Source: Actinomycetes bacterium
GTDB taxonomy: Bacteria; Actinomycetota; Acidimicrobiia; Acidimicrobiales; RAAP-2
Assembly: GCA_021849435.1 (NCBI GenBank)
Contig: JAJZSX010000088.1
Location: 1-8,589 of the forward strand
Reading direction: 5' to 3'
DNA length: 8,589 nucleotides
Made by a program: the position numbers and the translations under genes. The notes under the pieces were generated by a model. That model was not told where the DNA came from. It did not search any database and worked only from the letters and a program-made list of their open reading frames with translations. The number at the start of each line of letters is the position of its first letter. Positions within the stretch are counted from its first letter, which is position 1. This document shows positions 1 to 6,442 of the stretch, one piece after another.

Positions 1-1589
1 TGGATCGCGGCGGCGAGCAGGACTGCGTTGACGAGTGTCCAGAACGCCGAGCCGTACACCGTCCAGCGCACCGAATAGGTCACTGGGGTGAGCCCCGCGA
101 CGGAGAGGGTGAACCAAGCGCCCGCGATGACGCTCAACCCGAGCAGCAACCAGAGCAGCCACGGTGCTCGGGCTCGACGTCGTTGGTCGGACCCTTCCTT
201 GGCCGTGACCGCAAAGGGTCGCTCGCCGGTTCGCAGGTACGAGAGTGTCGCGGCCAAGGTCGTCTGGAGTCGGACGAACTCGAACAGCGTCGCGAGTCCG
301 GCCGGGGCGTAACCTCGAGACAGCATCGCGATGGCGAGTCGTTGAGCGAGCAGGGTGGCGCCGAAGGCGAGCAGGAACGTCGTCGCGCGGGCGTGAATCG
401 GGCTCGCGCCGCTGAACAGGACGGCGAGGGGCACCAGGATGTAGCCAAGCGTTCGCCACGCGTCGAACCAGCCGAGGATCGTCGCCGCATAGGCGATTCG
501 TTGACGGACGTTGAGTCCCGGACCAGTGATCGGATGTTCGACGTGCAGCAATTGCATCGCCCCGGTTCCCCAACGCCGACGCTGGGACTGGTACTGCTCG
601 GCGTCGCGCGCGGCCAGGCCGTGGGCTAACACTTCGTTGTGATAGACGGTGTGCCACCCGCGACGATGTAGGCGGATTGACGTGTGGATGTCTTCGGTGA
701 CCGTCTCGGTGGCGACGCCGCCGACGTCACGCAGTGCGCGCGTACGAACTACCGCGTTCGTGCCGCACCAGAAGGCGGCCCCCCATCGGTTCTTGCCGGG
801 CTGGATAGCCCGGTAGAACAGGCGTTGTTCGTTGAACGAGGTGCCACGTCGCAGTCGCCAGAACCACGACCGGTTCGGGCCGTGTTCGAATGAACCAACG
901 TTATAGAAATCCTGGGGCGTCTGGACGATCGCGATCGTCGGGTCGTCGAAGTAGCCCAGCGTGTGGGTTAGAAACTCAGGGCTCGCGACGTGGTCGGCGT
1001 CCAGGATCGCCACGAGGTCCGCGTCGACGTGTTCGATGGCGTGGTTAAGGTTGCCGGCCTTCGCGTGACGATGCTCCTCGCGCGCGAGGTACTGGGCACC
1101 GAGGGTTACCGCGAGGTCGCGCACCCACGGCCGCCCCCCGTCATCGAGAACCCACGTCTCGTGAGCCGGTTGAAGCGCCGTCGCCGCTGCGATGGTGGGA
1201 AGCAGGACCTCGTTCGGTTCGTTATACGTTGGGATCAACACGGCGATGCGCCAGTCGGTCGACGCGACCGGTGCGGGGACGACCGAGTCGTCGAGATCCC
1301 ATAGTGAGAACGTGAAGAGTCCGAGGCCGGCGACCGCGTGCACCTCGAGCAACCACAGCGGGATGGCCAACCACGCGGTGCCCAGGGTGAAGCCGACGCG
1401 CCAGGTCAGGTAGGAGACACTGACCGCGAGCGCGGTGACCGCCGAGGCACGCACGACAAAGCGCCGACGAGGAGACTCGGGAGCGGGCAGGGCCCCGTCG
1501 CCGGTCGAGAACACCGACAGAACGACTCTCGGAGCCGACGCGCCGTCGTCCGACCGATCTAGGAATCCACCGCTCGCCCTTGCGCCCAC
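1..1589 (-). CDS. Cellulose-synthase-like family 2 glycosyltransferase, C-terminus beyond the window
   Basis: Membrane-bound processive glycosyltransferase of the BcsA/CESA type, expected to polymerise a polysaccharide from a nucleotide sugar at the inner membrane face and pass it across. Visible are two N-terminal membrane helices (about residues 45-93) and a GT-A domain with VLDDG (147-151), AKAGNLNHA, DADH (197-200, metal/UDP binding), TED (298-300, catalytic base) and QRRRW (336-340, acceptor/product binding). About five more membrane helices follow. All signature residues are present, so the catalytic part is intact. The window ends at residue 529, so a PilZ domain cannot be judged. Start: GTG at 1589, chosen because GAGG (1598-1601) sits 8 nt upstream; a TTG at 1616 is the alternative, and the frame is closed by a stop at 1635-1637. 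The polymer made is unknown: cellulose, a mixed glucan or another glycan are all possible. Family assignment is firm; substrate is not. Confidence 0.93.
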   Translation of the reverse strand, partial: MGARASGGFLDRSDDGASAPRVVLSVFSTGDGALPAPESPRRRFVVRASAVTALAVSVSYLTWRVGFTLGTAWLAIPLWLLEVHAVAGLGLFTFSLWDLDDSVVPAPVASTDWRIAVLIPTYNEPNEVLLPTIAAATALQPAHETWVLDDGGRPWVRDLAVTLGAQYLAREEHRHAKAGNLNHAIEHVDADLVAILDADHVASPEFLTHTLGYFDDPTIAIVQTPQDFYNVGSFEHGPNRSWFWRLRRGTSFNEQRLFYRAIQPGKNRWGAAFWCGTNAVVRTRALRDVGGVATETVTEDIHTSIRLHRRGWHTVYHNEVLAHGLAARDAEQYQSQRRRWGTGAMQLLHVEHPITGPGLNVRQRIAYAATILGWFDAWRTLGYILVPLAVLFSGASPIHARATTFLLAFGATLLAQRLAIAMLSRGYAPAGLATLFEFVRLQTTLAATLSYLRTGERPFAVTAKEGSDQRRRARAPWLLWLLLGLSVIAGAWFTLSVAGLTPVTYSVRWTVYGSAFWTLVNAVLLAAAI

Positions 1590-1700
1590 GACGCCAACCT
1601 CGCAGCGCGACCTCAAACCCGTAACAACGAATGCTCAATATCGAACCAATGAGAGGATGGCGCACCGTCGCGCGACGGCGAGGGTGTTGACGTCGGTACG
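1590..1700. promoter_or_regulatory. AT-richer divergent intergenic region
   Basis: This stretch separates the glycosyltransferase (leftward) from the small membrane protein (rightward). Positions about 1618-1655 are clearly richer in A+T than the flanks and contain TATTGA-like and TTG-rich stretches on the minus strand, as expected of a promoter zone. I cannot assign a convincing -35/-10 pair to either gene. Confidence 0.3.
1598..1601 (-). promoter_or_regulatory. Shine-Dalgarno (GAGG) of the glycosyltransferase
   Basis: On the minus strand GAGG is followed by 8 nt and then GTG at 1589. It is the only purine-rich site properly spaced from a possible start in this frame, and it decides the start over the upstream TTG. 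Confidence 0.5.
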
Positions 1701-1790
1701 ATGAGCGACGTGGGACTGACTACGTACCGGCGCTGTACGTTCAGCGAGAAACGAGCAGTTCTGCGGGTCTTCTGGTCTCGGCGTGCTTGC

Positions 1791-1796
1791 GACAAT
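1791..1796 (+). promoter_or_regulatory. Candidate -10 box for a leaderless start
   Basis: GACAAT differs from TATAAT at two positions (1 and 3) and lies exactly 6 nt before the GTG at 1803. Transcription starting about 7 nt after the box would begin at the start codon itself, giving a leaderless mRNA. No clear -35 is visible. The same geometry occurs before the ATG at 4063 on the other strand. Confidence 0.3.
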
Positions 1797-1802
1797 GACA
1801 CG

Positions 1803-2027
1803 GTGAATGAGGCGGCGCGCGAGTACGGACCGTACGCGTTGGCCATGGTTGGCGTCATCGCCGTCGAGCTCGCTGGCATCGCCACCGTCCTCGCGGCCAA
1901 CGCCAACGTGTGGGCCTGGCCCGCGACCGTGGTGACGGCACTCGCCGTGTTGTGCGTGTGGTGGACGCGGGTCTGCCTGCGCGCGATTACGACACCGGTG
2001 AGAGGTCGTGGTTCCGCGTCGTCGTGA
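1803..2027 (+). CDS. Small two-helix membrane protein, function unknown
   Basis: From the GTG at 1803 this is a 74-residue protein. It has a short acidic start (MNEAAREYGP) and two hydrophobic helices joined by an Asn-rich turn (about residues 9-33 and 37-56: ALAMVGVIAVELAGIATVLA, then VWAWPATVVTALAVLCVWW). A short basic, Ser-rich tail follows. I recognise no family; the layout resembles small actinobacterial membrane proteins of unknown role. An in-frame ATG at 1701 would give 108 residues, but the extra 34 are basic, unremarkable and have no well-placed ribosome site, while the 1803 start has a -10-like box 6 nt upstream. It is transcribed away from the glycosyltransferase and converges on the 2H phosphoesterase pseudogene, with only 50 bases between their ends. 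Coding is likely from the strong hydrophobic pattern and GC-rich third positions; the start is uncertain. Confidence 0.6.
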   Translation: MNEAAREYGPYALAMVGVIAVELAGIATVLAANANVWAWPATVVTALAVLCVWWTRVCLRAITTPVRGRGSASS

Positions 2028-2077
2028 CGTCGTCGACGACGCGACGAGTCTTCAGGTCGACCCCGTCTCTCATTCCG

Positions 2078-2619
2078 CTAGCCGTCGCGGTCGGTCAGGG
2101 GCAGCGAGGCCAGCTGGACCCGCGTGCGTGCGCGCCACGATCGGGTCGCGTCATCGTAGAGGTACAACACGACCTCGCGCGCGCGGGCGTAGAGGGGTAG
2201 GAGCGTCGCGCTCGTCGCGGCGGCCATCTGTAGTTCCTCAACCTGACGGCTCTTGGCCACCGTGAGGTGGGGGACGAAGACGGGGGACCCTTCGCCGAGG
2301 TATCGGCGGGGAACCGTCGAGCCAGGGTTTGCGCGAGCCGTTCGAAGGGTATCGGGTCGTCGGGGGCGACATAGACCACGCGTTCGTCAAACCATCCGAC
2401 GGCTCGAAAAACTACGTCAAAGGACCGCGCGTCGCTCAGGCACTCGTGGAACGCCGTGATCACGTGTTCGTCGATCACGGCGGCGTCGAGGAACGGAGCG
2501 GCCAGCGTCACGTGGGCGTCCAGTGCGCTCGGTCGCCGCCACGGTGAGGTCAGTGCGCGCGCTTCGGGTACAGGGACTGCGGCGACGCTGTTGACGAACC
2601 GACCAGCCATCGCGGTCAT
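2078..2619 (-). pseudogene. 2'-5' RNA ligase-like / 2H phosphoesterase, frame disrupted
   Basis: The 2H family (LigT/ThpR) hydrolyses or ligates 2',5' or cyclic phosphate bonds in RNA, using two HxT/S motifs. The first motif, HVTL (2503-2514, residues 36-39), is in the frame starting at ATG 2619 (or the in-frame ATG at 2610). The second, HLTV (2258-2269, in the context VFVPHLTVAKS), is in another frame, which continues to a stop at 2078 with a typical C-terminal strand region (VVLYLYDD...SWRARTRVQL). Read together they make a protein of about 180 residues, the usual family length. The frames switch near 2300-2311, where a run of four G (2308-2311; C on the coding strand) could have lost one base. 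Restoring one C joins the halves smoothly as RFPRRYLGEGSPVFVPHLTV. Cause: real mutation, sequencing error, or less likely a -1 frameshift. Family identity is confident. Confidence 0.75.
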
Positions 2620-2794
2620 TCAGCGATCGCTCGAGCCGAGAGACGACGGCCGCAGGCCACGACGCGCCATCTGAATCGAGCGGACGGGCCACTGACCGAC
2701 GTTGACGCGCGGAAGTATCCGCTGAGAGCGCCGTGACTACCGGCTCGTACCTGGTGAAAGGGTTCGCGTATTAGCACGCGTGGCCAACCGCAGG

Positions 2795-4063
2795 TCAGAG
2801 GGTGGACTGACGCCACGTGCGGCCTCCATCATGGGTGACGACAAGGGACGAGCGGGTTGACGACGCCGCGCTGATGGCCACCCCGAGCTTGGATGTCGCG
2901 AACGTGACGAACTGCAACGCTTCCATCAATTCCGAACGCGGCGTGTACACCACGGTCCAGCGCCGGCCACCATCGCGCGACGTGACCAGGTGCTCGGTCG
3001 CCGTTTGGCCGTGTTCAACGGACCTGGCGAGTACGAGGACTCCGGGTGCCGGAGACGCCGGGAGACCCGGGACCTGTTCGAGCCATTGGGTGCGGCCCTC
3101 GACGCCGACCTGGATGATTGGCGTGAAGGTCAATCCGCCATTAGTCGAGCGCAGCAGCCAATCGGTTCCGATCTTCAATCGACGGGGCGTACCCGGTGCG
3201 ACCGACCCGCCGTAGCCGCCAATGGTGCAGACGTCGACGAGCGTCGTCGACGAGTACGCCACCGGTGCGGCGAAGTCGTCGCCGATGGTGGCGCACGGAG
3301 AGGACCACGACACCCACCGACCTGAGCGAGTCATGCGGGCGCTACCCGTGACGCCCCGATCGTTACCGACGAGCAGCCAGCCACTCGCGCCGTTGAACAC
3401 CAGTGCACCCTGCATCGAGGTTCCACCGGCCGCCTGGGGAAGCGGGGGTGTCGCGACGCGTCGCCAGGAGTCGGTCGAGACCGGTGAACGCCAAAGGCCG
3501 AGGCGTTGATCCGAGCTCCACCCGATCGCGTAGACCGAACCACGGTCGGCGCCAACGCTCAGCACGTCGAACCGCATCCCGTACGACTGAGCCGGCAGTG
3601 ACGACCAGGTCACGCCCCCGTCGTGCGTCGACCAGAGTTCGATCCGTGGTGCGTGATAGGTGCCGGCGTTGAAAGAGCCGGGCTGCGTTGATCCGTAGAT
3701 CCATCCGTCGCGCGCGTCGACGAACGAGACGCTCAGTTGCGCTAACGCGGAGGGGCGTGACGTGGACGTGTCGATCACGTGTCGCAACGGCGATGGGAGC
3801 GTGAGGGTCTTCCACGTCGCGGCACCGTTGGTGGTTCGCCACAATCCGACGCAGCTCGCGGTTGCACAGTTGTATCGAGCGAGCGCCCATCCCTCGCCGG
3901 TGCGGAGCATGGAGACCGATACGGGCGACCATGACGCGATATTCGACACCGAACCGACCGGTGACGACATCACTGGCGCGAATGCCAGGACGGCGACGGT
4001 GGTTGTGCACGCAATGACAAGATTGACGATCGCGAATGCGGTTCGATCTCGTTTCGTGGCCAT
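2795..4063 (-). CDS. Exported or membrane-anchored Asp-box (BNR) beta-propeller protein
   Basis: A 422-residue protein. A basic N-terminus (MATKRDR) is followed by one hydrophobic helix (about 9-31), acting as signal peptide or anchor, then a domain with Asp-box repeats of the S/T-x-D/N-G-G-x-T-W type. These are at residues 77-84 (TTNGAATW), 145-153 (STHDGGVTW), 306-313 (STNGGLTF), 361-369 (TSRDGGRRW) and 410-417 (THDGGRTW). The repeats mark sialidase-like or YCF48/VPS10-like propellers. I see no clear sialidase Arg triad or FRIP motif, so enzymatic activity is not implied; binding or scaffolding outside the membrane is as likely. Start: ATG 4063, directly before the hydrophobic helix. The frame is open up to 4348, but the 95 extra residues are arginine-rich with no domain. 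A -10-like GATACT lies 6 nt before the ATG. It is in tandem with a second Asp-box protein whose gene ends at 4685. Confidence 0.82.
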   Translation of the reverse strand: MATKRDRTAFAIVNLVIACTTTVAVLAFAPVMSSPVGSVSNIASWSPVSVSMLRTGEGWALARYNCATASCVGLWRTTNGAATWKTLTLPSPLRHVIDTSTSRPSALAQLSVSFVDARDGWIYGSTQPGSFNAGTYHAPRIELWSTHDGGVTWSSLPAQSYGMRFDVLSVGADRGSVYAIGWSSDQRLGLWRSPVSTDSWRRVATPPLPQAAGGTSMQGALVFNGASGWLLVGNDRGVTGSARMTRSGRWVSWSSPCATIGDDFAAPVAYSSTTLVDVCTIGGYGGSVAPGTPRRLKIGTDWLLRSTNGGLTFTPIIQVGVEGRTQWLEQVPGLPASPAPGVLVLARSVEHGQTATEHLVTSRDGGRRWTVVYTPRSELMEALQFVTFATSKLGVAISAASSTRSSLVVTHDGGRTWRQSTL

Positions 4064-4684
4064 GGTCCCAGTATCGTTCCGGTTACCCGCCGACACACGA
4101 GCGGGTCTCGGTACGGCCGCCACGGATAACGGATCGCGACGGCGTTGGCGTTCGACCGGACGCGAAGCGAACCTTCCGGTGCTCCACTGACGCCGCAATC
4201 CCGTCGCGCGATCAGGTGGGTGTCGACGAAACTCCAAGGGCGTGTCGCTGACGATGAAGACCGGACAGTTCGGATGCTCGAACAGTGAACGGTTTCGATC
4301 ACGCGGTGTTTCATCGTTGTTCGATCCGCCCGCGCCCGTGACGTGCACGTTGATCGAGTGACGCTACGGACTGCACGAACTGGATCCGTGGTGGTCATGG
4401 AAGAGGAAGGTCCCGCGAGTGCGGTGCCCGTCACCGTGGTCGGCCGACTGGTTCGTGATCGAGATCATGACGTCGGGGCATGCAATCGGCTGTGAAGCAT
4501 AGTCAAGCGGTGAGCGAGCGTGTAGGTAACCACCGCCTCCGTTGCGAGACATCAACTGCGTGACGGGAACAACGGTGACGATGGAACCTATCGGGGACTC
4601 GACGTGCAAGGACGACGGACCATGCCCGACCGTGGAGTCGAAGACATCTGGGTCGACCCGCAGGCGGTCAGGCCACGACCACGA
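4064..4684. other. 621-base stretch without a confirmed gene
   Basis: This lies between the two Asp-box genes. Two open minus-strand frames cross it. One is an upstream extension of the gene starting at 4063 (to 4348). The other, 4364-4684, follows the TAA of the upstream gene in the same frame; its only starts are a TTG at 4609 or an internal ATG, neither with a ribosome site. Its translation (for example GGGGYLHARSPLDYASQPIA, then CPDVMISITNQSADHG) is less arginine-rich than a random frame here and could be a decayed or real short exported protein, but I recognise no family. I see no RNA gene, terminator or long repeat. Confidence 0.3.
4070..4075 (-). promoter_or_regulatory. Candidate -10 box for leaderless start of the Asp-box gene
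   Basis: On the minus strand GATACT (4 of 6 matches to TATAAT) is followed by exactly 6 nt and the ATG at 4063, which would place the transcript start at the start codon. There is no good Shine-Dalgarno site, in keeping with a leaderless mRNA. No clear -35 is visible. Confidence 0.3.
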
Positions 4685-5950
4685 TTAGTTTCGACACCGC
4701 AACGTAGAGAGTGGGAAGGCCATGGCCATTGCCTTGATCCCGCCACCCGTCGAAATCGGCGTAAAGAAAGACGCCACCAGCGCCGACTCACTCGACTGGA
4801 TGGCGGCAACGGGGTCTTGTCGAGTCGCCGTCGGCAGGACTGCACTCGTGACGCACCACGCATCCGATCCCGGCTTCAGCAACTCCAGGTGCTCAGCCGT
4901 CGCGAGGGGAGTGCCGGAGACCGCAACGAGGGCTCCGTTCGCCGCGAGCGTCATTATCTCTCCGAAGGGGGCGAATCTTTTTCCGACCGGAGCCCCATCC
5001 ATCTTCGGGAGTGACACCGAAGTCCACTGAACACCGTCATGGGTGTAGAGCAGGGCGTTGGGCCTGCTGCGATCGACGAGGAACTCGTCACCGGAAGTTG
5101 TGTCGATGAGTTGCTGGCTACTGCACTGGTTGACCGAGTTGACGGCACCGGCGGCGCGCCACCGCGTCGTCCCCTTATCCGCATACGTGGTACCGACGAG
5201 CACGGACTGCTGCCACTGCGACATCCCGCACGCTCCCTGTGGAGCCTCGGGGCCAAAGATCACACAGGGCGCGCCGGCCGGACAGCGCAGCTGCCCGTCG
5301 GTCCACGAACGCCCACCGGTTGACGACGTCGCGGCGGCGAACGTGGCCGACTGCCCCGGCTTCAGGGGGAAGAAGTAGTTGGACGAGTAGAGCAACTCGA
5401 CGCCGCTCGGACGCTCGACGAAACCGGCGAAGTCCGTCAGCGTGTAGCCCTTGGGCGGGGGCACGAACCGCCAACTTCTACCCATGTTCGTTGTCACGAG
5501 CGCAACCGAGTACGAAGGCGGAATCAGCCCACCATGAGCCGCTTGAAAATCGGCGTAGATGGTCTTTGGATGGGTTGGGTCCAGGGCGACGTCCCCGCAC
5601 GTGGCGATTGTTCTCGAACTCCCCGGCGAACGCGACAGTGCTAGGTGGGAGTTGGTGAGCATCTGTCCTACGGGCTTGTCCGGAACGAGGGTCAACCGGC
5701 CCCCGCCCGTGGAGATCTCCACACCCGCCGGGGCGCACCACCCGAAGGTCGCACTCCTCGGCTGGGCGGCGATGGGACTTCCCCATCCGGAGGGCTGGAT
5801 GAGCAGCGGTCGGATCACCCCCAGAGATGCCCAAGGAACCGCACGGCTGCGTGTCGCAGCGACTGACGGCGTGGCAGCAGTGACACTGACCCCGATCAGA
5901 GCAACGGCGTAAACGATGCGGCGAAGGGTGATCACGCTCCACTGTGGCAT
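4685..5950 (-). CDS. Secreted Asp-box-containing propeller-like protein with eight cysteines
   Basis: A 421-residue protein with a clear Sec signal peptide: basic residues at 10-11 (RR), hydrophobic core about 12-24, likely cleavage after TPSVA near residue 31. The mature part carries three degenerate Asp boxes, TTNMGRSW (153-160), SSTGGRSW (209-216) and YTHDGVQW (302-309), within strand-rich sequence, suggesting a partial or divergent beta-propeller like those of sialidase-superfamily binding proteins. Eight cysteines (72, 118, 223, 229, 241, 276, 366, 419) all lie in the mature part, an even number suiting disulfide bonds outside the cell. No catalytic sialidase residues are recognisable and the substrate is unknown. 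Start: ATG 5950, immediately before the signal peptide, with a weak GGCGAG 6 nt upstream. It is in tandem with the other Asp-box gene, but the gap of about 620 bases argues against a tight operon. Confidence 0.82.
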   Translation of the reverse strand: MPQWSVITLRRIVYAVALIGVSVTAATPSVAATRSRAVPWASLGVIRPLLIQPSGWGSPIAAQPRSATFGWCAPAGVEISTGGGRLTLVPDKPVGQMLTNSHLALSRSPGSSRTIATCGDVALDPTHPKTIYADFQAAHGGLIPPSYSVALVTTNMGRSWRFVPPPKGYTLTDFAGFVERPSGVELLYSSNYFFPLKPGQSATFAAATSSTGGRSWTDGQLRCPAGAPCVIFGPEAPQGACGMSQWQQSVLVGTTYADKGTTRWRAAGAVNSVNQCSSQQLIDTTSGDEFLVDRSRPNALLYTHDGVQWTSVSLPKMDGAPVGKRFAPFGEIMTLAANGALVAVSGTPLATAEHLELLKPGSDAWCVTSAVLPTATRQDPVAAIQSSESALVASFFTPISTGGGIKAMAMAFPLSTLRCRN

Positions 5951-6071
5951 GTCGTTCTCGCCAGTGGTGGGTCAGGAATCGAGGAATACGTGGTCCCGCC
6001 AGGCTGGAATCGCCCGTGATGCTCCATCGGGCGAAATGGGCAATGGTGCCGACCAGGAACTCGATACGCGA

Positions 6072-6118
6072 ACTTTCGCGAGCAGATGGCGTCTACTTAC
6101 GCAAACACCCCATGGCGG
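6072..6118 (+). repeat. Left copy of a 47-bp direct repeat (element end)
   Basis: These 47 bases match 8422-8468 in the same orientation at 40 of 47 positions without gaps. Within the copy, ACTTTCG (6072-6078) recurs as ACTTACG (6095-6101) with a 23-bp step, as in the right copy. Double binding sites at an end are typical of some insertion sequence families. It overlaps the left arm of the inverted repeat at 6097-6131. Confidence 0.75.
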
Positions 6119-6131
6119 GGTGTTTGCGTAA
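6097..6131. repeat. Perfect 15-bp inverted repeat with 5-nt loop
   Basis: TTACGCAAACACCCC (6097-6111), loop ATGGC (6112-6116), then the exact reverse complement GGGGTGTTTGCGTAA (6117-6131). Neither side has a T tract, so a standard rho-independent terminator is unlikely, although the hairpin lies 3' of the ATPase stop and could stop or protect that transcript. The left arm is part of the direct repeat, so the right arm is a third, inverted copy of the element end. Confidence 0.85.
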
Positions 6132-6151
6132 CGCTAAATATCCCGCCGTGA

Positions 6152-6442
6152 CCGGGGTCTGGCATTTGGGGCTTCCATCTCCCCTATACGATTTTGGCCG
6201 TCTTCATCACACGGTTGTTGATCGGCAGTGTTCTCCGCCTGCTCTTCCTTGTCGTGGCCACCCTCTTCTCGTACGAAGCCATTCAAACTCTCGTCGGTCG
6301 GCCCGAAGCCGAATGGGTCAGTCCGTTATGGGCCGAGGAGTGCAGCTGGAATTACGGCGATGCCGTCGGAACGCCGATACGCGTTCGGTCCGGTTGTAAT
6401 GACCGCTGCATCGAGGAGATTGTCGCCAAGCTTCTCCTTTAA
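6152..6442 (+). pseudogene. Possible fragment of a small membrane protein
   Basis: After a stop at 6149-6151 the plus frame reads PGSGIWGFHLPYTILAVF and then a strong hydrophobic stretch, LLIGSVLRLLFLVVATLFSY, followed by a charged Trp-rich tail (GRPEAEWVSPLWAEE). Third positions are mostly C or G up to about 6350. The only in-frame start is a TTG at 6194, without a ribosome site, and the hydrophobic reading continues upstream of it. That suggests a gene that lost its 5' end next to the repeat at 6072-6131. The frame runs on to 6442, antisense to the last part of the ATPase gene, so the true end is unclear and the final 117 bases may be chance. No family recognised. A short real protein starting at 6194 is the alternative. 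Confidence 0.3.

Larger units (their letters stand above)
5951..6325. other. Intergenic stretch: promoter side of the secreted protein plus element left end
   Basis: Positions 5951-6070 lie upstream of the secreted protein gene and should hold its promoter; I find no convincing boxes. A short hairpin (TCGCCCG 6010-6016 with CGGGCGA 6028-6034) lies there. Positions 6072-6131 hold the repeat and inverted repeat. Positions 6152-6325 carry a possible small membrane-protein fragment on the plus strand. Confidence 0.5.

Noticed and set aside
1222..1665. Alternative minus-strand frame over the start of the glycosyltransferase
   Set aside because: Arginine-rich low-information translation overlapping a gene with clear catalytic motifs; a GC-rich shadow frame.
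3363..4010. 215-codon minus frame inside the Asp-box gene
   Set aside because: Arg/His-rich shadow of the real frame, which has the repeats and a signal helix.
4064..4348. N-terminal extension of the five-Asp-box protein to an ATG at 4348
   Set aside because: The extra 95 residues are arginine-rich without a domain and would bury the signal/anchor helix inside the protein.
6010..6034. Hairpin TCGCCCG / CGGGCGA upstream of the secreted protein
   Set aside because: Only 7 bp with an 11-nt loop and no T tract; such pairings are expected by chance in GC-rich DNA.
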